In this document: positions 25,184 through 38,844 of the stretch, one piece after another
Position numbering within the stretch: position 1 is the stretch's first letter
How the letters are laid out: each line of letters begins with the position of its first letter
Source: Trichoplax adhaerens
Taxonomy: Eukaryota; Placozoa; Uniplacotomia; Trichoplacea; Trichoplacidae
Direction of reading: 5' to 3'
Length of the DNA: 64,000 nt
Assembly (NCBI RefSeq): GCF_000150275.1
Contig: NW_002060948.1
Location: forward strand, 1,924,251-1,988,250
Notes under the pieces: generated by a model
What the model was told of the DNA's origin: nothing
The model's database searches: none
Seen by the model: only the letters and a program-made list of their open reading frames with translations
Made by a program: the position numbers and the translations under genes

Positions 25184-26470
25184 ATAAATTACTTTATAGT
25201 AAATGTACAAGTATATGATAATCTTGATGAGGTTTAAGTGTCAAAATGTAATTTATGAGTGCGGAGATATGATATAGAATCTAATTTACTTTATAAACTG
25301 AGTACAAACATATTTATCTGCGACTTATTTTGTTTAAAATTGAATTAACTTCATGTTAATAAATTATTTAAGATAACAAATTAAGTAAATTGGATCTTTT
25401 ATGTTCTAAATTTTACATATGTATTGTACCCCTAACATCTTCATTTAATGTTATAGTAATATTTGACGAATTAGAACTGTGTGAGGATAAATTTGATTAT
25501 AATATTGTGATTGGTCTATCTTGCACCACTTTGTAATGATATATGAGTATAAATAATAAAGCCTTTGATGTACATAGATCAATTATTCATTTATTCTGGC
25601 ACCTTATTAATTTAATTGCGAAAGTCGCGGTAGCTCCACTTAAATTTTATAGAAGCTCGCTGCAATGGTTGTTACAGACTGAGCGCGATATAAAGTTAAA
25701 GTTTATATGTAGTTAGTAAGTTTACTAAATATAGATAATAACGCTATGTAAACTTATTAACATTACAAACAAGTTTAATTCAATGCTATTGAGAGTAGTG
25801 TGTGAAAATATTACCGATAATAGAGTCTTCTTAGCTTGCTGAATAATCACTATGTCATTCAAGATTATCTATCAATTTTTAGACGTTGCACAAGTTTTGT
25901 AAGCATATAATGAAGTATTTTTGATATATCTACGAGTATATCGCTGTTTACAACGTTCTGTAGTTATGCCAAGAACTGCTATTTGTATATATAGTTGCAG
26001 GTTTGATATGGCAAGATTACCGAAAATGAGAATATACATTCGTTATGTTCAAAATTAGCGAGTATGATTAGATATCATAAAGGAATAGCACATTTTATGG
26101 TTATCCATTTAATTTAGTTATTTGTAATGACAAATAAAAATATATATACGCATATATATTTATATTAGTCTAGCATTATATCATTACTACCTTGCATAAT
26201 CAATTAATTTTGAATATATTAAAATTTAAGGAATCTTAAAACAGGTATCTAAGTTTTCTTAATATTAATATTTCTCAAGTTCAGACTTATCTTGATGTTA
26301 TGATATAGTAGTGTATTAGCTTGGTGGTAGCCCAGAAAACTCCGATTATCAAAATAGTTAGTATTTGTGACGACATTTACTTAAGAGGTCTCTACTTTTA
26401 GATTCATGATATCAAGTAAATTTGTATAAAAATTTGTTAAGATAAAAATATAGATGTAATTTGTAAATGA
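25184..26470. other. Convergent intergenic space
   Basis: Lies between the stop of the plus-strand Jagged-like gene and the stop of the minus-strand CCDC82-like gene. It should hold both 3' UTRs. I see no exon, RNA gene or repeat in it. Confidence 0.5.
25555..25560 (+). promoter_or_regulatory. Possible poly(A) signal AATAAA
   Basis: An AATAAA lies about 370 bp after the stop of the short Jagged-like gene, at a plausible 3' UTR distance. Such hexamers are common in AT-rich DNA, so this is a weak call. Confidence 0.35.
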
Positions 26471-29400
26471 TTATGTAGAATCCTGAATGAACTTATCCGC
26501 CTCAGTCAGTAACATTTGATATTGATTGTAAAACTGGTCCATGATATTATCGTCATTTATAATAGTTTCAATTATTCTACAGTCTGATTCGCAATATCGG
26601 CTATTTATCTGGTAGGTAAAAATATAATAATGTTAATTTTAATAAGATGAATAACTATATCTTTAATGATTGTATTGGATTAAATATTTTAACATTTTTA
26701 TTATAAAAATTAATTAGGAGTCATTTATATATTTGTCTAAACTGGTATTATGAATGATCGCTATCGCCTTACTTTTGAGGTTATCTTGTTAAATAATTTG
26801 AATTTGTAATGGTACAGTTTATGGTAGATTGTTGATCGTACTTTACAGAATCTACCTAAATAGAACTGGTGTAGCAAAGATTATTGATAATTAATTAATG
26901 ATGTACAGTTTCATAACTATATTCGTATAGCGGTTATCACGATCAGTTCAAATCTTTAAGTTATATGTAAGAAGATCGGAGAGAATTAGTGAAATCTAAC
27001 TTGACGTAACTTTGATTTTCAAATCTTTATACGTACTTACCGATTTCTTGCTAGGCTCATCATCTGGTATCTCCTGATATAATTAAAGTAGATTTCTTAT
27101 CAATCAACGTATTGATACACAAGAATTAAAATTAATTTGTACAACTATCAAAGTCTCTGTTGTATTTTTGATACGACTCAACAAGTACGATGGATCGTTG
27201 GTAAGCAAAATTTGAAAAATACCTTAAAAGTATCACGACAATAGGCTCTTCCATTAAATGTGAGACTCCAGGTAGCAATTCTGTTTGATAGCCTGCATGC
27301 CTTAATTTTATAGATAATATTTTTTTACGGAACAAATTATGGAGAAATTTCAACACTAAGTAATAAACGAGAGTACACATTTACCTCGCAGTCTCGTTGG
27401 CCCGGTAATTCGTAAGTAATGATCATTGGATACTTTTCTAGTGATGCCTGAAATTTATTAAGAATATTTGCTATTATAATTAGAAATATATAAACAAAGT
27501 TAATCTGGGGCACACTAAAAAACGATCTAACTTAATAATTAACATGATGTACATTCTTTCTTGTGGGCTATAACTAGCATCCAAGTGTTACTTATCTTAA
27601 TAGCGATAAGACTCTATAGCACTCAAAGTAAATCGTTGCTGTTGTTAAACTAAATAGCTTGTAATTAGCATATAGTATAAGATATTCGGAATATGTTACG
27701 CAATTAATGCATAGTATACAAATGTAAACTTTTCTAATACACGTCATAAACGTTTATGAAAGCGCGTAAATTATAATCTCGCATTTTTACATGCTTTTAT
27801 AATGGTGATAGTATAGGTGAGAGTTAAACTTATTCATATATGTTACTTATTTTACCTTAAAATTTGACTGCCAGGCTGTACTTTGTAGGATACTGACTTT
27901 GGCATCAATAAGACTTTCTATTCGATTCTTTGGCTTCAAAAAATAGTCAACTATGACAATTATGGGATTAAAATTAAAATTCTCATAAATTGTATCAAGT
28001 TTTAATATTTATTAATCAGTTGGAGAATTAAATTCAAATGACGTTCCTAATCTGTTGTTTGGTAATGGTTTATATTCCAAACTTACCGTTTTCGGCGGTG
28101 ACTTCGTCAGCGAATTGATCATCGATAGCTACAGATGCAATGTATTGGATGTAGATACAAAAACATTCTTTTAAGGGCTGGGCAAGTGAATGCATCTTTT
28201 CCCGGAATTTTGTCAACTCTGCAGTAATGAAAGCAACATTAATATTTCGTGCTTTTTATTAATTGTAAATACTGTTTCACATGTATAACTGAGCTATTTA
28301 CCAAATGGCTGCCTCCGAGCTTGATATTCGGAAACCTAGATGTGTTCATAACAGACAGCACACGCTATTCAAAATAATTACCTTAGACGACGTGGCTTGA
28401 TACGAAATTAAAATATATATATATACCTCAATAGCTTCTTCTGATAAGGCTTCAGAGTCATCACTATCTGATAATACAACTGAAAAAGCAATCAATCAAC
28501 CTTCAGAAATGTGCTATTAACAAATGTACATATTTAGGATTTTATGTTATCAGTTACCAAAAGACATGATGTCACAGTATCTACTGTAAACGTTACCAGT
28601 AAGTAGATAATGGTATCGAATGACTTTTATTAAGTAAATAATAGTGTATCACAGTTCTGCTTTCTATATAGTCGTGACTATAGCTTACCATTAGCATTAT
28701 AATCATGGGGTTTGATTATTTTATCGACCATAGGGCTATTAATGTCGTTACTACTACCAAAGCTGTCGATATCTTCAGAATCCGAGATGATATATCTTTC
28801 ACTTTCAGGGCTTTCAGCTTCTATTAATTATAATTTTATAATTACACAACAATACGTGTAAATTTAACGATGAATTCATAATGAGTAATAATTAGGAAAT
28901 TATCCTGTACATCAGTTTGTTTGGTAGCTTTTCTTAGATACTTTGTATCATTAGATAATTAATTAAAGAATACATATTTTGAACAAGTACTGTGCACGTA
29001 ATCATTTTATCACCTACTTCTATTTTGCAGCCTTTCTTTCAAGGCTGTAACTTCTTTGACTTTATTTTTTTCAACTGTTGCTATTCTGTTTGACCGTCGT
29101 ATAGAATACGAAGATGAAGGTCTGAAGGAGGAATAGATTTACGCATACATTATTGGCGCTAGTAAGTTAATACAGGAAATGAATGTGTACAAAATAATAA
29201 ATTTACGGTGTCGATGATGCATTATCCGACTGATTCGCACTCTCCCCATCATAATGATAATTTTGTTGATTGATTCCTTTATTTTTAATAACATCCGATT
29301 CGGGAGACGTTTTGTAACCATCATTAGATTCATGATCATCCGAGACGAGCCATTCCAATTGTACTGAATCTACGCTAGAAGCTTCCGACGGAGACTGATT

Positions 29401-31961
29401 GATAGGGTGTTGAAGTCCAGATATATCGTAATTATTTTCAGGATCTGGTAGTAGTTTGTGAGTAAATAATGATAGTATAACATTATTAACTATATTCACC
29501 TATGCAGCGTATAAGAGTACATAATTTCTTAAAGGAGTTTTAGTTAATCGACTTTAAAACAGCGTATCAACAGCGTATTACTGATTGAAGTTCACACACG
29601 GCGTGTAATGCAATATTAAGTTTGCTGTTAACCGACATTAGTTTATCGCATTGCCTTTTCTATATTTTATAACTATGATTGAAAACGCCCAATCATTGAT
29701 GATCTTTCAATCATCTCACGATAATAGAAAAGAATACTACGAAAAACTTGATATTGTCTAACAACGGAAATAGTACTATTACTTTGTAATTATCACTAGT
29801 TTAAATTTTAGAAATGTGACAAATTCCAGCAGTAAGAAATAATAGTTAATACAGGATATAAAGTATAAAGTGACAGAGCTAGGATACATACACTTTTGCT
29901 TTATAGATGCAAAGTTATCGGTTGCCTTTTGATTCTTTTCTTTTAAACGTGTTGATCTACGGCGTTTAAAATTACCATAGCTGATATCTTCATTATCCGA
30001 AACTTCAGTTATATTTCGATTTCTTTTTTTCAAACGTGTTGACCTACGGCGCTTGAAATTGCCACAGCTGATATTTTCATTATCAGGAACTTTAGTTGTA
30101 TTTCGATTTCTTTGATGACCTGTTTTATACGACGCGGAAAAAGTAGTATCGTCTTCACTATGGGTGTCGTTGTCGCTTGTGCCGATTTGACCATAATCTA
30201 ATTTTCGAGACACCAACTTGGACTTTTTCCTTTTATTACAGATATCTTGCGGTGTTCTAATATCGTCGCTAATGTCCTCTGAGCCAGAGCTATCGGACTT
30301 TATCATGACTTGCCGTTTTTTCGCGCTATGACTAGTCGTAGATTTGATTCAAACGTTAATAAGGAATAGTGAATAGCAAGCATCAACAGTTACTGATGTA
30401 AAGTAGATGTGCTATTCTGTTCCGGTGCATTAGCTATTTTAATAAAAATTTAACTGCAAAATATTTTACTTTCATTTTGTTGTTTGGATGTGATATAGGA
30501 CAAAATGTGGACAAATTCGAGTGTTTAATGATTTAACAGTAAGTAATTTCTTATATACTGTACCTCAAGCGTCAATAAAGTAGAATTATGACTTGGATAA
30601 AATTTTACGTTGATAGCTAGTTTATCATTTACTGTTGCGAGTTACTGTACTTTCTGTACAGAGAGCATATCCATTGAAGAAACGATAGACGTATAAATAC
30701 AGTACATATAGTAGAGATCTTGGGACTAAAGGATGATTACTTTTGTGCAGTGTCTGCTCAAAATATTGGGATTATCGAAGTATTCAGTTATCTACTGTAC
30801 AGTACAGTTGATATATGTAGCATTTAACATCAACATGTGCAAAATGATCAGTACCAGCAATAGTAAAACTTTGATCATATCTATTACATTGCTTTCATCA
30901 TAAGGCTTGCAACAGGTGCATACTGTCAGATCAAGCGAGATATCGCAAGCAAAATTAATTAATACATATATTTTAGATACGAAATATCGGAGGTAATTTT
31001 ACAAAAGTACTATCTAACGAAAGTGAATCATGGAAATTTTTGAACCTGCTCAAACAAGTCGTGCTGGCGCATCCACAATAAATTAAGTAGGGCATATGTA
31101 TCAAATACTTTTATGAGACTATTTTATAAGTCGAGCTAACAACCCATCATGTATGCTATTTTTTGGTAAATCATTCTCATTTACATCATCTACTGTACAT
31201 TTAGTATACTCCATATTCTGCATACGCGTATATAGTCATATTTTGTTGAAGGTTATCAACGCTGTTGTGGTATAAAAAATTCTTCCATGGCTGAACATAT
31301 AGCTAGAGTACAACTGTCCGTTAGCTCTAGCCATTTTGCATGAATTTGTACACTTCGTTAAAACTGGCCTACTGTAAGAATAAGATTAATGACCTAAAGT
31401 TACACTACACTGCTAAGTGGTTTTGCATAGTTTTGCTTGTCTACCACATTACAGACAACAGGAAATGATCAAGTCGGCTATTTCTCTATGTTGATCCAGC
31501 TGAACTGGGCTTTATACTATGTGTTTTTCTTAACAGATTAAGTCAATTTTACAGGCTAAATTCGATCATTACTTCAAGGATAATAAACGATGGATCAAAT
31601 TGATCTTAAACGATTTAAAATAGAATGTGCGTATGTAGCTTAATGCTTAGTCATAGGGCGAGTAAAATTTCTAGTGTGACCTTTACCCAAACTACAGTAC
31701 AGTTTATGCGGCGAATTTTTTTCTCTACTTCTCATTATTCCTACAACTGCTGTCAATTTTACAACTCCATTTCAGCAATTCTGTGCATGCATCAGGTTAT
31801 ACTTTACTGCTGAAGTAGACCATTCTTGCTACGCTGTTACTCTATCCTATTCTATCTACTCATAAAATGATTCCTGCTCTAGAAAAACATCTTGCTAGAT
31901 AAGGTACTAACCATATAGGCACGTCGCTATCGTCATCTGGATCGCTAGCCCAATTTTCCAT
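26471..31961 (-). CDS. CCDC82: CCDC82-like nuclear protein with DUF4211-type C-terminus
   Basis: Exons (high to low): 31961-31912, 30331-29892, 29444-29207, 29121-29018, 28820-28689, 28479-28427, 28216-28087, 27950-27856, 27447-27385, 27300-27223, 27073-27041, 26608-26471; phases agree, giving 517 residues. The N-terminal half is acidic and serine-rich, with basic nuclear-signal-like patches (KKRQ, NKRKKSKL) and a duplicated motif ending FKRRRSTRL. The C-terminal half follows CCDC82: RIESLID...TAWQSNF (LESLVS..RWKEQY), then DCEAC spanning two exons (the conserved C-x-x-C pair), then TWSLTFNGRAYC (YSVHLSGELYN), and YNQYQMLLTEADKF at the end. The molecular role of this family is poorly known. 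One conserved block is found out of frame at 27206-27135 between the tenth and eleventh exons, so that junction is doubtful. The first exon (MENWASDPDDDSD) fits by phase but lies across a 1.6 kb intron. Confidence 0.75.
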
Positions 31962-34164
31962 GGCTGCTTCAGTATAATCGTAATGAAAACCTTTTACTCT
32001 ATGAAACTGTAGATGCACATTTCACCCTTGATTAATTATTATAAAATACAGAATTCTTAACTACTTGGTAGCCAATTTCATCAGGTCGCTAGCTGCCAAC
32101 TTGTCAAGGAAACACTCTAATTTTAGACTTTCGCGGCACTTTTTGAAGAGTTTCGAATTTAGCTTACGAATGGTAGATTTGAAATACTAAGCCATATATT
32201 GTTAGCTCGTGTATTAGACTGTTGAGGATACATGCACTAGTCCATGTTTACATTTTAGAAAACATTTAGCTAAGGCCTCAGACAGACCTCAGTCGGTCAG
32301 AGAGGAAATTAATAAGAAGAACAGCTACATTAATTACTGCTTAACAAAATTGGCTAAAGGCAGATTAGGCAATATTTCCTATACGAATTATCGTAGGATA
32401 AAATGCACGACTTTCTCTAAAGGTTTGCCTGTACGATACGCAAAAATCAATTGCAGAAGAAAGAGGTATCTACTGAAGGGAATGTTAGGCCTTAGGAGCT
32501 GAATAAGGATGATTTATTTTTGCATGAATTTATAAACGGAAAGTTTTTATAACATTCGGGGATCCATTGATCTAGAATTCAGTTTAAATACTATACAATG
32601 CAGAATGACTACAGAGTTTAACCACAACTATACAGGTCTGCTATGAAATTGCTCTATCGAAACTCGAAATGACTGCTTGCAAATTTGCCTGCAGCAAATC
32701 TGCGATTTATTAATTAGCACGAGCGGTAATGAGTAGTCTTGAATCATAGCTTATATTTGAAAAGTACATCGATTTACTGTACAGGCTGACTGGAATATTT
32801 ATACAAATCTGTCACTAAGCCAAGTCATACTAGTAAAAGGACAGATTATTGTTTCTACGATCATCTCATGCATTTTGTGAGTCTGTTAGTAGTGCAAGCT
32901 GTCATAGCTCATATTATGATCGTAGTAAACAGCTAAAACACTATGCCTACTAAAGGCATTTACTCCTACTCGTATTTTCAAGATACCTTTAGATTTTGCA
33001 TATGTTATAGAACAGTATAGAGTCGATATGATGAAATCTGGTTCTAGATGCGGTGATTTTCTTGCCATGTATAAGTTATTAAAAAGACTCAATAATGAAA
33101 AATTTAATCCTAGTCAAATATCAACGATTTGTAACTTAATATTCGTAGCCTTACTATCCAGTATTAGTCTATCCGGACTGTGAACAAGACTACTAAGATG
33201 AAAGCATCACTTGCAGTGTTGTTTATACAAAGATTGCACTATGGAAACTATTTTGTAGTTATAGAAAGTGCTCAGGTGTACTGTATTAGAAATCGTGTAT
33301 TCCGTTTATGTCTTATCACTAAAATCCCTGGGGATCGGGTATACATTCTTAAGATCATAGTTGATAGCTAATATCCGTCTCTATGATCGTAATAGATTTA
33401 GTGTTGCAAATATGAATGCATTGGTTACAAACATTTTTTTAATTACAAGAAGACTTGTTAAGTTTGTACTGCGTAGTAGTAGCAATTGCAGCAAGTATTA
33501 CATTAACAATATGTACAGCAATCTTTCGTATATACAGTACATTTCCATTTAGTTAAAGAAATTAGCAATTTCAGGGTAATCAAGTTGTTATTAAGAACAA
33601 ATCGGAAGAAAATAAAAGTATAGGTTACATATTTTTACATGTATTTGTATTTATATGTACAAAACAGCTATCCAACATGCATAAATACAGTATATATATA
33701 ATACTCATAGTATCATGTAAGAGCGGTACCTATGTCGTACAAATTGCTGTCACTGCTAAGGCGAAGGATCGTTTACAATATTGTGATATCCGCCTTTTTT
33801 CTTCACTACTCGTTCCAGTTAGAAAAAAGTATACAATAACAAATATAGTGAGACACAGGTTGCACTACAGGAGCTCATATAGTTAGTATAAAACACATTT
33901 CAACGTGAAATTACAAACGATACAAAATGTGAAAAGCTAAGGGTTATAAAATCTTGCTTCCGCATGTTAGCCTCTAGGCAATTTATGGATGGAATAGATT
34001 TGCCTAATGTTTAGTAATTGTTGTAATAATGTGCGGTGAAAGGAGTTATCAAACCGATCTCTGTATGGAAAGAACTTGTGGCGAGAAATCGACCGCTGAT
34101 GATGTGTATGATTGGGTTCCATTTGAAGCTAAATCATCTTATTAACAATCTTCATTGTTGTAAA
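31962..34164. other. Gene-free stretch between CCDC82-like and TTC14-like genes
   Basis: Contains the 5' flank of the CCDC82-like gene and the 3' flank of TTC14. Open frames of about 60-70 codons are present on both strands but none has splice support or recognisable motifs. Isolated 'tactgtaca' words occur. Confidence 0.45.
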
Positions 34165-37100
34165 CTATTTTCTTTTTTTCTTTTTTTCAGCACTACTGCT
34201 ACTATTGCTAGCGTAATCCGTAGTACTATCGCTATTTGACGAATTATCCTGCTGCCGCTTTCGCTTTTGTGATTTATGTTTGTGATGTTTACTATGTTTT
34301 CTATCATTGTAATCATAATCATTGTCAAAGTCTTCACATGAGCTGTTAATTCCACTCTTTTTGCGCTTTATCTTTTTCTTTGATTTCTTTTTCTTCTTTT
34401 TTCTGAGTTGAAACAGTTTAATTATTAATATTAAATAATTCATGCAAAAGTAGTCTTTTACGCAATAATAAACTGTAATTAATAATCAAATAATTAAATA
34501 CATTCTAATTTTAAATGTGAAAATTCTTGAATATTTAGATTAGTAATGAATTCCTTCCACCTACTTTTTAGAAGAATTATGAGACTTTGGTGATAAATTT
34601 TCAGCCGCTAAAATTTTTTTAATGTTGTGGAGATTACTCGTGTTAGTACTGCTTTCTTGACGTATGCGCGATGCTGCTTTATCTTTGGATGAATTCATTT
34701 TCTATTAGGTTACAAAATGGTTAAAGTGTTGTAAGAATGTCTTCGTAGCGTTTGCGATCATTTATTTAAACTGAGGGTATGGACTACTATGGGTACGATT
34801 TTACTTTAAAAAACAAGTAGTAATAGTAATGATAAAGTTATGTTTTGATTAGCTACTTGGCAGAATTTTAACAGTAGTTTATAATTACACTACTAAAATA
34901 ATCTTCAGTGACAATTACGAAATTTATGATAGAAGAGTGTGACATCAGTGGCTTGCGTTAATGCAAAGCAGTCTGTACTAGGAATAATATATCTTCCAGA
35001 TAAATTATTGAGTCAGCTTAATTTTGCTGGTGATCGAATTTGATACAGGTATTACACAAGATACTTATACGTCATCATCCAAATGTATAATCGTAACTTA
35101 TACAAACACAATCTTGCAGATGCTTGAACTTTAAATATTGTTGTAAGCCTTATAGGAAATAACTTACTGATGCAGCACGCTTATGAATGGCTTCACGGCA
35201 CAATGCTAGTTTATTCCCGATTTCTGCTTCTTTGGCTGGATTGTACTTTAATAATTTTTCATAAAACTTGCTTGCAGTACGGTAATCAAGATCATTAATT
35301 GATCTAGAGAAATTGAAAGTCAATTCACAATTATTAGTGAGTATATTTTAACTAAGCTTAATAATATCATTTAGCAATATAGCCATCGTGTGAGAAGAGA
35401 AATATGTTGATTTCGTAAATTCTAACGTCATTGTGTTTAATAGACAGCAAATTACTGTACATATCGGCTACCTTTCAGCCATTGTTTGCAACGTCTCACA
35501 TAGATATTTTAAACCATTCCGATGCTTAGGATTTAGTTGCAGTGCTTCTTCAAAGGAATCTATTGCAGCTTCAAAGTGACCTTCATTGGCCATTCTAAAG
35601 TTTGGAGTTAAATTTTTTGATAGATTGATATTAGACACTGTCGGCATTTTTAATTGTGAACGCTATTGGTAATTTTCTTAAGAATTTTACATTGCTCCTT
35701 TGGCTACGATTGCTTCGTAATTGCTCTTATCGATTTTTAAGGACTGCTGAATTTGTATCATTGCTTCAGAATTATTTCCTTGTTTAAAATACTCAATTGC
35801 GATTGCCAGACTACGTACAATGGAATATACATATGGCATAGATTAATTTATCGATATATTTGGTACTACGGTAAATATTTAAATTTATTCCTAGCTGACA
35901 TATCAGTGGACCAAGTTCGGTTCTGATTGGTACGGAGATTGTCGTAGAAGTTTTCATTTGGGTAACTTATAGGTGGTAGAGAGTGGTTGGAAGCGGGTTA
36001 AATAAGCTCGTAAATTTCAATATAATTATCTGTATTGATACAGCCGAACATAAGTTCAACAACTATCGAAAGAAATTAAAGGATACATTCAATTTTTGTC
36101 TACCTTTGCTGCTCATTAAGGAAAGCTATTTTAGCTTTTTTATCGATTCCTAGAAGATTGGATAAAGTATTGATGCTCTTTGTATTGTAAAAAGCCGGTT
36201 GCTTTTTTAGATACTGGTTATAGTCTTCCCAATTGGTATCTCGACTCTTCATTATTTTTCTTAATTGTTAAATATAAAACAGAATAATATATAATCTTTA
36301 GAATTATGAAATTTAGGTTCGCCTATCTAATTGCTAACAAACAGGTCAAAATTGCCACAATTGCTAGGCTTTTAACCATATTTATAGGTATTTATTTCAA
36401 CTTACTCTGTGCAAAAGTATGGAATATCAGCTTTTTCAATCATTCCCTATAATTATTATAACTGTTAGTACTATTTTTCTGAATAATTTCTAGTAAATAT
36501 TGATAGAGTGCTAGTAAAGGTGTTTAAGTATAGTGAAGTACGGTGTTACAAGTGAAAATTTTAATAAAGCATCACCGTTAGAAAGAATTTTGTCATTGTA
36601 AATAAAATAATAATAATAAATTGATATTTTAGCGTCGATATTAGCTTACAAGAGTAACGTTCTTGAATAGTTTTAAGAGTTTTTCTTGCTGTAGAGATAT
36701 CATAATTTCATCACTGGAAATGTCAATTTTATAGATCACTCCTATAGTAAAAGGTCAAAAATATCTTGTGTGAATGTAACATAATCAATAATACGAAGGG
36801 TGGTTGAAAAATTGCAAGCAAAATATTTAAGACAAATAGTACAGGATCTGGGCGTAGTCATACAATTACTACTGAATTATTAATGCTAAAATTTGTTTCC
36901 AGTTGCTGTACCTCTTACGAAATCATCAACTGCATAATCTTCAATCTGTTTTAATCGAGAATGAACGGGTTTATCCGGATAAATTTCAAATTCGGACGCA
37001 TGACATGAAGCATAAATTTCCAAGTTGGACATATGGAGTTGGCGATGATTATAGAGACTGAGAAGTAACACAGATAATCCAAAGGGCCTCTTCGAGGTTA

Positions 37101-38844
37101 CAATTCCATCAACAATATCACCTATTTTTAAAGTCTATGCAATCAAATCGAAAATGATACTTTCTTAAAGTATTATCAATACTGACAGCAAAATTTATTA
37201 CTTAGATGCTGGCTATGCACTCTACGATAGTGAAAACATGTGTAGTTAGAAGTTGCATTAAAATTTAGCTTTACCTGGTAGACTAATTGACGCCGCTGTT
37301 CTACGGAAGATCCCATGTATTGTTCGAGAGGAGGCATCTGTACATAGTGATTGTGTTCCGCTACGAAGTAGGAATTAATTAAGCAATAAAGTTATGACCA
37401 TAGCGTACATACACTAAGCTATCGACTTAGCATTCAATTTTGGCAATACGCATGTCCTCAAGTGTCTAATTTTACTGTTTGTGCTGGATTATAGATTGGC
37501 TCTAGCTTTCAGCTATAATGCTAGGAGTGGACTTTTTTCTTACAAAAGCATCTGATGTGAAGCGCCAAAGAGACAGAATATATCTCAACATTATGTAGTG
37601 CAATTCATGAGCAAAAGATTATTGTTGAGATACGTATCAGATACATTGCCAAAGCCAATAATTAATGAATGTACACACACATTCTGTAGCTACGCATTTG
37701 TAAAGCATTATGCGCATACGAGTATCTAAGCAATGTAAAATTTACAGCATGTATACGAATAAATATGCGCACACTACGTATTTTACGGTTACAATATACC
37801 AAAACATTGATAAATAAATACTAGCCCCTAGAAAGCGGTCCTAGCTCGTACTGTCGACACCAAATAGTAGTAACTACATATACTGTACGTATACAGCTTC
37901 GTATTATTGCGATGTAGTTTCAGCATATCTGTACTACAGTAGTTTGCTTTCTCAACGCATTAGATTACTGATTTAGATACGATGCCCCTAGAAAGTAGTC
38001 CTAGCTCGTACTGTCATCATCAAATAGTAGAAATTAGATATACTGTACGCATGCAGCTTTGTATTACTGCGATGTAGTTTCAGCAAATCTGTACTACAGT
38101 AGTTTGCTTTCTCAACGCATTAGATTACTGATTTAGATACGATGCTCCTAGAAAGTAGTCCTAGCTCGTACTGTCATCATCAAATAGTAGAAACTATATA
38201 TACTGTACGTATACAGCTTTGTATTATTGCGATGTAGTTTCAGCATATCTGTACTATAGTAGTTTGCTATCTTAACGCATTAGATTACTGATTTAGATAC
38301 GATGCCCCTAGAGAGTAGTCCTAGCTCGTACTGTCATCATCAAATAGTAGAAATTAAATATACTGTACGTATGCAGCTTTGTAATATTGCGATGTAGTTT
38401 CAGCATATCTGTACTACAGTAGTTTGCTATCTTAACGCATTAGATCACTGATTTAGATACGATTGCGACTACACGATATTCCAAATTTGCAAGTTAATAA
38501 TTAACTTCAATTTAGCATTTGCATTTCTTGGTTGTAGATTATTGTATATTAGTATTGCCTACACAAATTGCACTACCATGCGTGTTTGCAAGCACAATGA
38601 GAATGGCAGAATTGGATGCTAGTGCCTAGCAATCATGATGGCAAACGTATCGCGATGCAGTACTAGAATATCTCATGGTTGAATGATTAAGCAAAGATTT
38701 CCTTTCCTGAATATACTCACTTCTGCATAGTTCTATTGAAGACGTCGATTCAGATCCAACCTGGCGATTTTTCTTGAAATCTGTGAAATATTTTGAAGTG
38801 GAAGTGGTGAAATGTGCTAATTTTTCTGCAAAGACGTCGGCCAT
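34165..38844 (-). CDS. TTC14: TTC14-like protein: S1-type domain, TPR repeats, Lys/Ser-rich tail
   Basis: Ten exons (high to low): 38844-38721, 37360-37275, 37134-36912, 36741-36650, 36246-36104, 35810-35691, 35594-35472, 35303-35168, 34701-34565, 34402-34165; phases agree, giving 473 residues. HYVQMPPLEQYM matches TTC14 HYAIMPPLEQFM. KIGDIVDGIVTSKRPFG and RGVIYKIDISSDEIMISL form the S1-like RNA-binding fold. NTLSNLLGID matches EFLLEKLGID. Three helical-repeat exons follow: EYFKQGNNSEAMIQIQQSL, HFEAAIDSFEEALQLNPKHR and DYRTASKFYEKLL. The tail has polylysine, KHSKHHKHK and serine runs, as in TTC14, and is much shorter than in vertebrates. It is inferred to be a nuclear, RNA-associated protein. 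The acceptor at 36246 is the weakest. Intron 1 (1.36 kb) holds a 160 bp tandem array. Confidence 0.85.
37821..38460. repeat. Four exact-length 160 bp tandem units in TTC14 intron 1
   Basis: Units start at 37,821, 37,981, 38,141 and 38,301, exactly 160 bp apart. Each begins 'gatgcccctagaaagtagtc' or a close variant and contains 'tatactgtacg-atgcagctt' and 'tgtactacagtagtttgct'. Only a few substitutions separate the copies, so the array is young or homogenised. The units end close to 38,460. Confidence 0.93.
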
